Positions 1 to 13,089 are shown, counted from the first letter of the stretch. The stretch is DNA of 64,000 bases from Piromyces finnis (GCA_002104945.1 MCFH01000012.1:372001-436000), one strand, 5' to 3'. Notes: a model not told the origin generated them from the sequence alone. Numbers and translations: made by a program.

Positions 1-1
1 A

Positions 2-1822
2 AATGATTATTCTTTTAATCCAAAAAATGCTAATATAGATAAAACAAAATTAAAAAGAAGACACAGTTTTAATGATATATCTTACAACAAAAAGAAGAAA
101 ATATATCAAGAATATTTTAATTCAATAGTAAAAAGAAAATTAGATGACAACGACTATAAAATAAGTAATAAGAAATATAAAATTAATGAAATAATTAACA
201 ATTTACATGTTAAAAGACCTGGAAGTAAAATAGATAATAATAATGTTAAACGTGCTACAAACATTAATTATGATAGGGAAATTGCAAATATAAACATGGA
301 TTCTCCACTAACATTTAATGATGCTATAACAAGCAAATATAAAAATAAATGGATAGAAGCAATTAAAAATGAATTAAAAAATTTATACGATAACAATATT
401 ATGAATTTAGTTTCAAAATTACCTGAAAATAAAAATCCAATTAAAACAAAATGGGTTTTCACAATAAAACGTGACAGTAATAATGATATTGTAAAATTCA
501 AAGCAAGATTAGTAGCAAAAGGATATAGTCAAATAAGAGGAATTGACTATGAATTAACATTTTCTCCTACTCTTAGCATCGATAGTATTAAACTTATTAT
601 TTCATTATCAGCAAAATTTCATTGGAAAATATTTCAACTTGATATTAAAGCTGCTTACCTTAATGCAAAATTAGATAAGGACATATATGTTACAATCCCA
701 CAAGGAGACAAAAATTATGGAAAAGGATACTGGAAATTAAACAAAGCTTTATATGGCTTAAAACAGTCTGGACGTCAATGGAACGAAACAATTACTTTAT
801 TTCTTAAAAATAATGGTTTCAAACAACTGATTTCTGAACCATGCATTTTCAAAAGAGAACGAAATGGTATTACAACATGCATTATAGGTATATATGTTGA
901 TGATATGATCATCACTGGGAAAACGTTTGAAATTGAAAAAACTATTAAACTGATAAAAAACAATTTTAAAATATCAAATTGTGAAAAAATAAATTATTTA
1001 CTTGGAATAAAAATAGAAAATAATGGTTTTAAATATTCAATATCACAAACAAATTATATTGAAAACATTTTATCTAAATATAATATTAAAAATACTCGTA
1101 AAGCAAAAACACCATGCACAGGAGATAATATAAACGAAAATAAAACACCATTCGAAAAAACCACATACAAAAGTGTTTTAGGTTCTTTGATTTATTTATC
1201 AAAATGTAGCCGACCAGATATTGCCTATGCAGTAAATAAAGCAGCCAGAAATGCGGAAAATCCAACAATATCTGATTGGCATAAGGTAATGAATATCTTA
1301 AAATATTTAAATTATACTAAAAATTATAAAATCGAATATTCAGGAACAGGGGAAATTTTAGCTTATTCAGACTCAGACTTAGGAGGTGACCCAAAAGATA
1401 AAAAATCAACATCAGGTCACATAATTTTGATGGGAAATGATCCAATATGTTGGTCCTCAAGAAAACAATCTACAGTAGCTACTTCATCAATGGAGGCTGA
1501 ATATATAAGCACAACGGAATGCTCAAAAAAGGTATTATGGATAAGAAGCATATTACAAGAACTATTCAATTTTAAAAAACCAATAAAAATCTTCACAGAC
1601 AATTTATCAAGTAAAACTTCTATTGAAAATGGACAATTAAACTCAAAATTAAAACATATAAATATAAAATTTTATTTCAATCAAGACCACATTAAAAATA
1701 AAAGAATAATTTTAGAATACATCAATACAGAAGACATGTTGGCTGATGTTCTAACTAAAAATGTTAATGGACCAAAAATGAAGAAATTCTCAAACATAAT
1801 TTTCAAACATGCAGAAAATTAA
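2..1822 (+). CDS. Copia pol polyprotein, reverse transcriptase and RNase H part (5' end outside window)
   Basis: The frame is open from the first bases of the window, so the Met at 296 is internal and not the start. After a Lys/Asn-rich linker the copia RT follows: FKARLVAKGYSQ and FQLDIKAAYLN (first catalytic Asp) in the palm, then YGLKQSGRQWN, then the catalytic box YVDDMII near 895-915. The RNase H domain shows YSDSDLGGD, KSTSGH, SSMEAEY and a DN pair (FTDNLSSK), and the frame ends with the copia-typical MLADVLTK. No stop or frameshift interrupts it, so the element is young or recently active. The product would be cut from a Gag-Pol polyprotein and copy element RNA to DNA in virus-like particles. 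No intron is seen. Confidence 0.93.
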   Translation, partial: NDYSFNPKNANIDKTKLKRRHSFNDISYNKKKKIYQEYFNSIVKRKLDDNDYKISNKKYKINEIINNLHVKRPGSKIDNNNVKRATNINYDREIANINMDSPLTFNDAITSKYKNKWIEAIKNELKNLYDNNIMNLVSKLPENKNPIKTKWVFTIKRDSNNDIVKFKARLVAKGYSQIRGIDYELTFSPTLSIDSIKLIISLSAKFHWKIFQLDIKAAYLNAKLDKDIYVTIPQGDKNYGKGYWKLNKALYGLKQSGRQWNETITLFLKNNGFKQLISEPCIFKRERNGITTCIIGIYVDDMIITGKTFEIEKTIKLIKNNFKISNCEKINYLLGIKIENNGFKYSISQTNYIENILSKYNIKNTRKAKTPCTGDNINENKTPFEKTTYKSVLGSLIYLSKCSRPDIAYAVNKAARNAENPTISDWHKVMNILKYLNYTKNYKIEYSGTGEILAYSDSDLGGDPKDKKSTSGHIILMGNDPICWSSRKQSTVATSSMEAEYISTTECSKKVLWIRSILQELFNFKKPIKIFTDNLSSKTSIENGQLNSKLKHINIKFYFNQDHIKNKRIILEYINTEDMLADVLTKNVNGPKMKKFSNIIFKHAEN

Positions 1823-1836
1823 GTTTGACAGGGGAA

Positions 1837-2084
1837 TGTTAGAAATATTGAAAAACAAAGAAATATTTTTTTTAATATATATAATGAATTTAAATTAAAT
1901 TAAGATCGTTGTTAAAATATATTAAAGTATATTTTTTTACATCTCATTGTATTATTTTGACATGTATTATTAACAAGCCACAATTAGTATAAATATGATT
2001 GTAATTTTCCATTTTTGTAATACTTTGTAATTACCAAAATATAAAATATATTTTATTATTAAATAAAGTTTATTATTAAAAACA
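1837..2084 (+). repeat. Probable 3' long terminal repeat of the copia element
   Basis: It begins TGTTAGAAATATTG directly after the polypurine tract. It contains a TATA-like TATAAAT at 1988-1994 and AATAAA at 2062-2067, the expected order for an LTR promoter and poly(A) signal. The right border (AACA, 2081-2084) is a guess from the short inverted ends TGTT/AACA, because the 5' LTR is not in the window for comparison. Confidence 0.55.
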
Positions 2085-3095
2085 TATTATAAAACGTTTT
2101 GTAATTAATAATAATTCTCTATATTATAATTGATATTCAATTATATTTAATTATAGGAATTTTATAATATAAAGATATTGATGTTTAATAATTAATTATA
2201 GAGGTTCTAATAATTAATAATAAATATAATAATTAAAGAAGTGAAATTATTAGAAAGAAGAATTAATTATAATAATAAAATATATTCACCTACTATAATA
2301 TATTATAAATAAGCTAATATTAAATTACTACAACATAAAAGAAACATATATCATTTATTTTATCATTTTAGAAGAAAATGAAAAAGGTATTTGTGTTATT
2401 TATTATAATTTATTCTTTTATAATAATAACTCTTGAATTTCTAAAGAATTTCAAGAGTGTTTTATTTAAGACGCAATCAGAAAAACCTTAAAAAATACCG
2501 ATTCCTATTCTATTCATATTTAATACAATATTTATTATAATTTATTCTTTTATAATAATAACTCTTGAATTTCTAAAGAATTTCAAAAGTGTTTTATTTA
2601 AGACGCAATCGGAAAAACCTTAATACCGATTCCTATTCTATTCATATTTAATACAATAATTAAATAATTAAAATATAATTAATACTTAATTATTAATTCT
2701 TTAAAATGATAAATATAATGAATATTAATTATCAAAGTTAAATGTATAAAATAATAATATGTAAATAAATTATTTATATTAATTAAATACACATAACTAT
2801 AATAAATAAATAAATTTTATATTTTATATTAATGTATATAAAATTAATATTTTAAATACACTATTAATATTAATTAAGTGAATGGAATATTTAATGAATG
2901 AATAAATTATTAATAATAATTGAAGGTATAGAAAGTATAATAAATAAATAAATTTCATATTTAAAAGTTGGTGTATATGTAGAGTAATATTTTAAATTAA
3001 TTATTATTAAATAATAAGAAATAGTAATTATTCAATTAAGAATAATTATTATTTCTTACAGTATGTGTAAGAAATTATATTTATTTCCTTATAAA
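2085..3095. other. Gene-free AT-rich stretch
   Basis: No coding frame is supported. The only organised feature is a direct repeat at 2398-2656, listed separately; the remainder is AT-rich DNA with short ATT/TAA runs. Confidence 0.6.
2398..2656. repeat. Two tandem copies of a ~130-bp unit with an internal hairpin
   Basis: Copy 1 is about 2398-2528 and copy 2 about 2529-2656, nearly identical (a few substitutions and a small indel). Each contains ACTCTTGAA ... TTCAAGAGT as an imperfect inverted repeat, plus an AATCGG/CCGATT pair. No coding potential was found. It may be a remnant of a mobile-element end. Confidence 0.8.
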
Positions 3096-3099
3096 TAAT

Positions 3100-4140
3100 C
3101 TAAAAATGTATCATCGGCAATATTTACTTCCCGCAAACTAAGTAGCCGGATGCTAGATTAATTGTCTTTGATGAATTTGATAAGTGGTTAACAACACATA
3201 GCAAATTCAATTCAACAACTACCCTGCTTTAGGAAAGATTGGAAAAGCCTTAAAAAACTTGCCAAACCAAGTTATTTATCTTCTTATGTTTTAACCATTA
3301 AGAGCAAAAATTTGATAAGTGGTTAACAACACATAGCAAATTCAATTCAACAACTACCCTGCTTTAGGAAAGATTGGAAAAGCCTTAAAAAACTTGCCAA
3401 ACCAAGTTATTTATCTTCTTATGTTTTAACCATTAAGAGCAAAAATGACAAAAAACTTATTTTCTCCATGAGAACAACTAAGACGTTGGGCTGAACATTA
3501 TGAAAATCTCGCATTTGATGTTATAAGTTATAGCTTAAGCCGTTGTCATTGAGAAAGAGTCTTCCATTTCAATCGTATCAATCAAAAAGCATGGGATATT
3601 AATGGTCCCATTTCTATTAAAAAAATTAAAAATACTGTTCTGTCAATGAAGAATAATAAAGCCCCAGGTCCTGATGGCATCCCAATTGAATTCTTCAAAG
3701 CTTTCTTTTGTAAAAAAGAATTGGAAAAAAACTTAAGTCTGCTAAAAATTGTCTTAAATTAATTTTCGAAAAAGTATGGAATGGTATAGAATGATACCTT
3801 TCCTTTAAAATGGAACTCTACTTCCATTGTTTCTATTCCAAAAAAAAGGTGATCTTTCAGATTGTAATAATTACCGTGGTATCTCTTTCATCAATATAGG
3901 TCTTAAAATTATTTCTAAAATTGTAGTGGATAGAATTTCAAAGTATGTTCTTTCTCATAACTTTATCAGACCTGAGCAATTTGGTTTTCGTAATAAGTAA
4001 GAATGTATTAGCTTACTTATTTCTATTAGAGAAATCTGTCAAAGAAAATTTAAAGGAAAAGCTACTTATGTTGCTTTTCTTAACCTCAAAAAAGCACACA
4101 ACTTAGTTTCTTGATATACTTGTCTTGGAATCCTTTTCCA
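3100..4140 (+). pseudogene. Decayed LINE (non-LTR retrotransposon) reverse transcriptase
   Basis: Conceptual translation in shifting frames gives classic LINE RT blocks: LRRWAEHYENLAFDV, MKNNKAPGPDGIPIEFF (3640-3700), SIVSIPKKGDLSDCNNYRG, then LSHNFIRPEQFGF and a degraded AFLNLKKAH in place of the usual F-D-x-K-K-A-Y box, so the palm Asp is lost. In-frame stops lie at 3469 (TGA), at 3550 (TGA where HWERV is expected), near 3760 and near 3998 (TAA where Gln is expected), with frameshifts around 3730-3850. The upstream part (DARLIVFDEFDKW) carries a 135-bp duplication. It is clearly non-functional. Confidence 0.85.
3176..3445 (+). repeat. Perfect 135-bp tandem duplication inside the LINE relic
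   Basis: Copies at 3176-3310 and 3311-3445 appear identical throughout. The length is 45 codons, so it does not by itself shift the frame, but the host frame is already broken. Identity suggests the duplication is more recent than most of the decay. Confidence 0.9.
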
Positions 4141-5569
4141 CAAATACCTTTCTTCTTCTCCTATTCTATCTAACATGTAAAAAAAAAGTTCAAAAATCTT
4201 TATTCCCTTTTTATTTAAAACATTGTTTTGTTTAAATAAAATGCATTTTGTAGACTGGCTTCAAAAATAGTAGGGAGAACTTCCAGATTCTTCAAATTTT
4301 TCTTGATATTTTGGATGAAAGCCATTGTAAAACATAAAAAGTAATTGCTTTATAATTCCAATAAAAATATTAAATATATGATCTAAATTCTCCCATATAT
4401 TCATTGATTTTCCCACATGATTGTTTCAGTTTTATTAATTTAATTCTAGTTAATTTGCAGCTTGAAACATTAGAGAAAGCATTTTTTTAATTTTCTAATA
4501 ATTCAAATATTATTAAAGGGTGAGCGTATCTTGTTTAGTATCAGATTTTAGTAGTACCTCTTATTCTAATTTTAACAAAGTTAATTTTGGCTTCCTCCAT
4601 CATATATTTATTAGAGCATGTGCTATAAATTTAATAGAAAAAGTTTTGGATTTAAGAAGATCTAATTTTAAAAATTATAAAATTTGATAGAAAACTTAAA
4701 AAAAAAAGACCAAGTCAAAAAATATTTCTGATAAACTGAATAAAGAAAAAATAGTAATTTAATTAGACAGAGAAATTAATTGTTTGTAATTGAAAGAATT
4801 CTATGAATTCAAAATTCAAATTAAAAATCTTCACAAACTATATATGAAAAAAAAAAAATTAGATTAAATACAAACACCGTAGTTCAATACTTAACTCAAT
4901 TATACAAATTGTTTTATAAAATTATAATAATCATTATATAAAAGAATATTTAAAATTAAAATAAAAAAAATAAAATTTGGTTTACTTTTAATAGAAATTA
5001 GAATAAGTATTATATAAAAGATTAATTAAATATATATATATATATTTCATTTTAGTTCAAATTATTTATAAAAGTAACGTTATTTATGATAAAAATATAT
5101 AATTAAATGTAATACGAATGTTAGAATAATAAAAAAAAAAAATAAATGGGCATACTAACTTAAATAACCGATATATTATTGAACTAATAAGTTTAATAAA
5201 ACATTTAAAACTTTATTTTAGTCTAAGATAGTTATAAATTATTATAAATGGTAATTAAGTAAAGAAAAGATATTATATATAAAAGGTAAAAATTTGATAT
5301 AATTATCATTATTTAATAATTATATATAATAAAATAGTGATAGTGGTAAAGCTATATTAGACTTTTTTTAATAAATATTATTATTTTTTGTGGTATTAAA
5401 AAAAGTTTTTTAAACTTTAATAATTTATTACATGTATTATATGTTACATCATTTATAAAATTATATACTATTATACAAAATAATTAGTTTTTATTAGAGT
5501 TAGTTATACTTTTACGATACATATATATATACACGAAATGATAAATTTTTCATTTATCATTGAACTTTA

Positions 5570-5669
5570 TTATTTTCATTGACAAGTGACAAGTGAATAA
5601 AAAGAGGACCTCTAATTTTATTATTTTTATTGACAAGTGACAAGTGAATAAAAAGAGGACCTCTAATTT
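5570..5669. repeat. Two tandem copies of a 50-bp unit
   Basis: The unit contains GACAAGTGACAAGTG (itself a doubled GACAAGT) followed by an A-rich segment and GAGGACCTCT, a short palindrome. The copies differ at about two positions. Confidence 0.8.
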
Positions 5670-5913
5670 CATATCATAATAACTATGCATGATATATACG
5701 CTACAATATAAAAAATAAGATGTTTACTTCATTACAATAATGAAGTATTTAATTATAAATAAAAATGTTTTTTTCATATTAATAACTTTTATAATTTTAT
5801 AATTCTTTACATTTTATTATTTATTTAATATTTATACACATTAGAATAAAATAAATTTTTTTATATTCACAGGGAAGAATATAATTTTTTTTTTGGATAA
5901 TGAAATACCCATT

Positions 5914-5924
5914 ACAACAACAAC

Positions 5925-5963
<39 letters not shown>

Positions 5964-6023
5964 CTAATTATTATTATTATTATTATTATTCTAATTATTA
6001 TTATTATTATTATTATTATTCTA

Positions 6024-6054
<31 letters not shown>

Positions 6055-6086
6055 TAATTATTATTATTATTATTATTATTATTCTA

Positions 6087-6126
<40 letters not shown>
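5914..6126. repeat. Interrupted AAT/ATT microsatellite with palindromic start
   Basis: An (AAC)(AAT)n run turns directly into (ATT)n, so the two arms can pair. After that, ATT tracts are punctuated by a regularly recurring TCTAATT interruption. Confidence 0.9.
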
Positions 6127-8963
6127 GTTAACATATTATATTTTTTCTTTATTAACAATCATCTAGCTAAAGATTATTTTAACAAATATACATTATTTCA
6201 TAAATATGAATTGTTTTAAAATTAATATAGTTTATCTAATAACAAATATTATTAGTTATATTTCTATTTTTATTATTCAATATTTAACTTTTTCATAACT
6301 TTCCAACTTTTTATTATTCAACGTTTGCGTTTGACTCTTTCAGATCTTTTCACCTTATTTTTCTCCAAATCATCATTTTTAATATTAATTAAGATTTTAA
6401 AATTTTAATATAAATGGACTTGTCTCCCAAATTTTAGTGCTCATTTTTTTATAAAGAATGCTTTAATACTTTTATAAATAATAGCAAATTTTTAATTTTT
6501 TTTTTTTTAATGCTATTGTATCTCTTTGATAACAGAAAAAAGAACGAATATATAAAAGTAGCTATATTTATTTTAAATACTATAAGCTAATTCTTTTTAA
6601 ATAAAAAAAAAAACACTTTTCTTTTGTTACTTTTACCTTTTCTTTTTTAAATTTTTTATTATACAAAATGATTTATTTTGATTGTAATGTATAATATATT
6701 ATAATATATTATAAATAAATTGATGTAGTATATTAAAATTAATTCAAAGAAACATTCTTAAAATTTTAAAAGGCATTTTCAGTAAAGAAAAACTTTTTTT
6801 TTTTCTTTACCATTTTATTTGGCAAGAAAAAAAAGTAATAAAAATAAAAGGATCAAAAGGTTTCTTTTTTTGTTCTTTTTGGTTGGCATTTTTTCTTCCT
6901 TTTCAAAGGTTTTTTTTTTTTAAATAAAAAAAAAATGTTAAATTGAGGCTGAATTTTGACTGAATAAATTAAAAAAAAGTGGCAATTTTAAAAAAATATT
7001 AAAATACTAACCCTTTATTTTCTTTCTATATATTTACCTAACCCTTACAAATTTCGGTATAATTTTTAAATGCCAATTTTTATTTATCCTATGAATAATA
7101 CATAAAACATCATTAAAGACTTAATTAATGTATACATTAATGTATTTAGTGAATAAACCATTAATGTAAATGATTCATATATATAGAATATAATATAAAT
7201 TGCATTTAATATACTATAATTAAGATATAATATGTAGATAATATATAATATAAAAAAAAAGCAACATACTAAAAAAAATTGCTTTTTATATTGAAAAAAG
7301 AATAGAAATAGTTTAGGTCAAAGATAGCGTACATTTAATATAAAATATATAACAATATAGGAAATAAAAAGCTACACTTTAAAAAAATTGCTGGTTTATC
7401 CTTTCCTAAGTCCTTTTTTTTTTATATAAAATAAAATGATGTTAAATTTGGAAGAATTTTTATTTTTATCTCTAATATATTATAAAATAAATAGAATAAT
7501 ATATTTCTATATATAAATATATATGGTTAAATATATAATAAATATATTATAATTTCTCGAAATAAAAAATTATTAAAAATTTTTAATTTAATAATAAATT
7601 AATTTATCATTCAAAAAAAAAAAACAAAAAAAAAAGAGCATTTTTGTTGTTGATAAAAAAAAATAAAAAAAAAAGAAGAAATTGATTGATTGATTGAATA
7701 TAAAAAGAAAAAGAAATTGACCATTTTCCCTTTTAAATAATAAAACTTAAACTATGTCTTAAAATAATAAAATAAATAAATAATTTAAAATTCAAAAATT
7801 AAAATTTATTTAATATCGGTAGTTTTTTTTCTTTCTTATCAATTTAAAATATAAGAAATACTATAATTCTTTATAGTGAAAAAAAAAAAAATAGTATCAA
7901 TCTAAAACTGTTAAATAAACCATTATCACTTTAAAATTCATAAAGATTTTACATATATTATACTTTTTATATAAAAAAAATAAAAGTTGTTATTTCTTTT
8001 TTTTTTTTTAAGAAAGAAAGAAAAAAAAGAGACAAAATAATAAAACTTTAGGTATATTTTTTTATTTAAATTATTTAATAAATTATTATTTGTTTTTAAA
8101 GTAAAAGTATATATTATATAAAGACTGGAATAAAAAGAAGGGATAATTTATTTAAAGTTGCTTATATGATATTAAATATAAAAAGTTGGTTGTTTATTAG
8201 GAAAATTAAAAAAAAAAAAGTTTAATTTTTTATTTTTATATAACTTTATATAAATAAAGAATGAACTTGCATTAAATTTATTAAATATAATGTATAATGT
8301 ATAGGAAATAGAATAGTAACTATAACAGTATAATAGTAATATATATAAACATATATTAAATCATCTTTTTAGTATTCATTCTACATGAAAATAAAACTTT
8401 GTTTTAAAAAATTTCTATCCAACTGATATAATTTTTAAATACAATTAAATATTAAGTAAATAATATATTAATAATATTTTTTATTTTATATATATATATA
8501 AAACCTTTAGAGATTTTTATAATATATTATACACATACAATAGAAATAGAAAAATAAAGACTTTGTATAAACATTGTTAATTTTATAACAAAAATAAAAA
8601 AGAATAAAAATATTAAATATTACATATAAATATAATCAATACCATAACAATAAAATTAAAAGTATTTTTTATTTAAAAAAAAAAGGAAAAAATTGAAATA
8701 TTTTTATCCATAAAGATAATTATTAATTTATCATTAAAGGAAAAACTAATGAATTATTAAATTTTTACAATTCAAAAAGGTATAATAAGATAAAAGAAAT
8801 AAATGAAATTATTATTATTATTGTTATTATATAAATTTATACTTAATTGAATAAAAGTTATTATTATTATTAATATATTTGTGTATTTATCTTTCAACAT
8901 TAATTATAGTTATTTATTTCAGGTTTCAATAATTTATAATATATAATAATATAAAAAAAAAAA

Positions 8964-11505
8964 ATGGATCATAAATATATTGAATTAAATGATATTTCAC
9001 CAAAGGATAATAAAAATATCGATACTAATTATGAAGAACATATATTAATGCAAAATAATCCTTCTGCAGGTGAAGATATAAATTTATCTATCGACATACC
9101 TCTTGACTATATAGACGAAAATGATATTCAAGAAACTTCATCTGTTTCTGATTTTACTCCAGTTTTGGAAAATCATCCTCATGAACCTTTACTTGCTACT
9201 AAGGGCAATGGTAAAGATTCTTTAGAAAACACAAACAGTCCTATCGCACAACAACCTAAATATAAAATTACTTTTAAATCCTTATTTTTACTCGATTATG
9301 AATTAACTGCTGAAGTAATTATCATTATTTTTAATAATACCAATATATAAAATAAAATACTTATTAAATACATTATTATTGAATTACTGAATATACATTT
9401 ACGATATATAAAATATATTAATGTTATATATTTATAATTTAATTTTTTTTTTTTTGGTAAAATAGGCACTACCATCACTCATTATTTCAGTAATTGGTTT
9501 AACCATTTCAGGTTGGCTTTTAAATATTGTAATGGTAAGTATTAAATATAAAATAAAGGTTATTAATGTAGTTATATAAACTATTTAGATATTCAAAAAA
9601 TGATAGAAAATAAAAATATTATTAGTAATAATAAGAAAATAAAAATATTAAAAAAATTTTATTATTCATTTTTTTTTTTTTAAAAAAATATTCCTTTTAC
9701 TTAGAGTTGGGAAGTATATGAAAAAATTTCAGAATTGATTGTTTTGATTCCAATTTTATTAAATTTAAAAGGTAATTTGGAAATGAATTTAGCATCCCGT
9801 TTATCTACAGAGGTATAGTAAAATTATTATAACAAAATTTAATTATATTCAATAGAAATAAATTTATATGAATTAACAATAATTTATATTTATACATTCT
9901 TAATATTATCTTTTTATTTTTTAATAACTGTAATAATAGTCAAATTTAGGACATTTAGATACTTATAATATGGCAAAAGATATTATTGTCGGTAATATGA
10001 TTGTATTGCAAGCTCAAGCCTTTATTGTAGGATCAATTTCTGGTTTATTTGCATGGTTTATGGGAGGCATGTCAAATGGTGAATTTATTGGTCTTGATAA
10101 GACTATTGTTTTAGTTATATCATCAATATTTTCTGCATCAATTTGTAGTTTAATTCTGTAAGTTTCTTTATTCCTTGTTCTTATATATATATAGATATAT
10201 AGATAGATTTTAATAATAATTACTTTTGTTAACATATATTTAAATAAAATTTAGTGGTATCATGGTATCTGTAATTATTGTATATAGTAAAAAATTAAAG
10301 ATTAATCCAGATAATGTTGCTACTCCATTAGCAGGTATATTTTTTTTTTATCAAAAATTTTATTAAATTAGATAAGTCATTATGATGAAATACTAGAATA
10401 ATAAATACACTTTTTTTTCTAATACTTTTATTATTATTATTAAATATATCTAATTAAATAGCTAGTATGGGTGATTTAATTACTTTACTTGTTTTATCTG
10501 TTTGTGGTGATGTTTTAATAAGATTACAAGGAACCATTTTCAATGATATTCTTTTAATTGTTTTATTTGCCTTAATTCCATACTTTTGTTATTTGGCATT
10601 AAAAAACATCGTAAATATACCTTTCAGTAACATATAGATTATCAAAAAACTTATTATGCTTTATTTTCTAAAAAAAATGAATAATTACATACTATATTAA
10701 TTTAATTGTATAATATATAATATATTTATTTAAATTTTTAATAGTATGTTCGTGATGTATTATTTGCAGGTTGGGTTCCTATCATTTCTTCATTAGTTAT
10801 TACCAGGTAAATAATAATAAAATCAATAATTAAACTTGTATAATTTGTTTAATTTATATTTAAAAAATATTTATATGAAAATAATATTATATATTTCTGC
10901 AAAAAAATAGTATTGCTGGTATTGTATTTGAAAAGTATATGGACTCTTACAAGGGTATAGCTGTTATTATGCCAGTACTCAACGGTATTGCTGGTAATAT
11001 TGGTTCTTTATACGTTAGTAGACTTTCCACTGATTTACATATTGGTGTAGTCAATAACTATGTAAAAACATTTGTTACCTTATTCTGGATTCATTTACCA
11101 ACTGAATGGTCCTTCCTTATATTAATTGAAGTTTTCAATTTGGGTGATACTAATGTTAACATCTTATTCATTATCGTCTATACCCTTATGAGTGTATTAT
11201 TGGTAAGTTGTCTTTTTTTTTTTTTTTTTCACATTATTAATATTTTTTTTGTATTATTAATATATATATATATATTTTACAAATATTTCTTAAATAATAA
11301 TTTATATTTTTAGATGACGATTATTTTACTATTTGCTCATAAAGCTACATATTGGTTCTGGAATCATCACTTTGATCCAGATAATTATTGTTTACCAACT
11401 TTAACTGCTTTATCAGATGTTTTAGGTACTGTATTATTAGTTTACCAATACTATTTATTATTTATTATGGGCGACAAAACTAATTACATTGAAAGCAGTG
11501 CTTAA
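8964..11505 (+). CDS. SLC41/MgtE-family magnesium transporter (9 exons)
   Basis: Exons: 8964-9314, 9466-9534, 9705-9812, 9940-10157, 10255-10334, 10462-10610, 10745-10806, 10911-11202, 11314-11505 (sum 1521 nt, 506 aa, close to animal SLC41A1). All introns are GT..AG, mostly GTAAGT/GTAAAT to TAG, and short. About 115 acidic, polar N-terminal residues precede the membrane part. Two MgtE half-repeats carry the family signatures: [15 protein letters not shown] with NVATPLAASMGDLI in the first, [13 protein letters not shown] with [13 protein letters not shown] in the second. The family moves Mg2+ across membranes; plasma membrane, vacuole or mitochondrial location cannot be told. The start ATG lies in an A-rich context after in-frame stops. 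It stands alone among gene-free DNA. Confidence 0.92.
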
Positions 11506-11926
11506 GTATCACCAAGAAAATAATTTGAATTAAAAAGACATAAATTTTTATAAAAAGAAGAAAAAAAAAAAAAAGGAAAAGAGAAAAATATTTAAAAAAA
11601 ATTAACAAAAAATGAAGAAAATATCATAACCATAGAATCATAATATTTTTTTATTTTCTTAATTATATTATTAATTTATTTAAATTTCATCAATATCTCA
11701 TGTTATGATTAAAATTCAAAATTACAGAAAAAAAAAAAAAAAAAAAAAGCAATGATAATAACATAATAACAATACTTTATCATCAAAAAACATAAATACC
11801 AACATAGATAGTAATATTATTCATGATTTTCATTTCATTATTTATCTTTTTCCTATTTCCTTTTTTTTTTTTTTTTTTTATTTTATTTCAAATATAATTT
11901 TGATTAATATAGAAACTATAAATCCT

Positions 11927-11957
<31 letters not shown>

Positions 11958-12107
11958 TATTTATTTTAATATTTTGTTTATATAAAAGAAAAAAGAAATA
12001 ATAAAACATAATATTTTATTATATATATATATATAAAACTAATAAAAATATGTATGACTTTTTTTTTTTTCTTTATTTTTAGGGATTACATTTAGTATAC
12101 AATAGGA

Positions 12108-12110
<3 letters not shown>

Positions 12111-12148
<38 letters not shown>

Positions 12149-12161
12149 TAATAATAATAAC

Positions 12162-12195
<34 letters not shown>
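12111..12195. repeat. (AAT)n microsatellite
   Basis: About 28 AAT units with a few AAC interruptions. Confidence 0.95.
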
Positions 12196-13089
12196 TAGAA
12201 AATAAAATTAAATAATATTTACACCATTTTAATAAAACATTTTTTTTTTCGTTCTGTTTTTACATTTATTTCTTTTTTTTTTTTTTTTTTTTTTAATGAT
12301 ATATATTATTTTTTTTTTTCTGAGAAAGAGAAGAAGAAGAAGAAAAAAAAAAAAATATCTAAACCTTCTTTAAATTAATATATATATATATAAATATAAA
12401 TATATAAATATATAAATATATAAAGTAAATAAATAAATTAAATTATAACAATATTGTATATATATACATATTATATTTGTCTTGAAAAAGGTAATACTTT
12501 TTTTTTTTTTTAAAAAAAAAAAAACAAACAAACAAATAAGAATTGAAAAGAGATGTATTTTTTTTATTATTTTGATTATATAGGTGTTGTTTATAGTTTT
12601 ATTACATAAGAAACTTGATTAGTTATTGTTGAAAATAATAGTAACCTTAAATTATGCAAGCAACAAATTCTTTAAATTCAAATCGTTTTTATGTTTCATT
12701 AGTCTTAGCAAATCCCACTTCAATTTAGAAAAAAAAAAATTACTTGGATTATTCTCTCTGATTACAAGAATACTATTAAAATTGTTATCTTGTTGTTACA
12801 AGTAATAAAGTTACTACCCCTCTGTGTCTGTTCATGTTAAGACGGTAAGAATGAATAATTTATTTTTTCTTTATTTTTTATTTTTTTATCATTGAATTTA
12901 AAGTGAATACATAGACCTTCTTCACATAACTGTTCTTGACGTTTTTTATTACCTTTTTTTTTAATAATAAATAAAAAAATTTATTACTCCCTAGAAATAA
13001 AAGGTAAGAAAAATCATAACTTTTTTTAATTTTATTAGTTAAAAGATAAAGATAAATTCCATGAAGTACAAACTGCAGAGTTCAACTTA

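Larger units (their letters stand above)
1..2084 (+). mobile_element. Ty1/copia LTR retrotransposon, 3' portion
   Basis: The window opens inside a copia-type element. Visible in order are the end of the pol reading frame (to 1822), a purine-rich tract just after the stop (about 1829-1836, core GGGGAA), and a probable 3' LTR starting TGTTAGAAA at 1837. The order RT, RNase H, PPT, LTR is that of copia elements. The 5' LTR, gag, protease and integrase lie outside the window, so completeness cannot be judged, but nothing visible is broken. The outer end is chosen only because AACA there mirrors the TGTT start. Confidence 0.85.
4141..8963. other. Long gene-free AT-rich stretch
   Basis: No supported gene. 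It holds poly(A)/poly(T) runs, the 50-bp repeat pair at 5570-5669 and the interrupted AAT/ATT microsatellite at 5914-6126. The last few hundred bases are presumably the promoter and 5' UTR of the magnesium transporter gene; no recognisable box stands out from the AT background. Confidence 0.5.
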
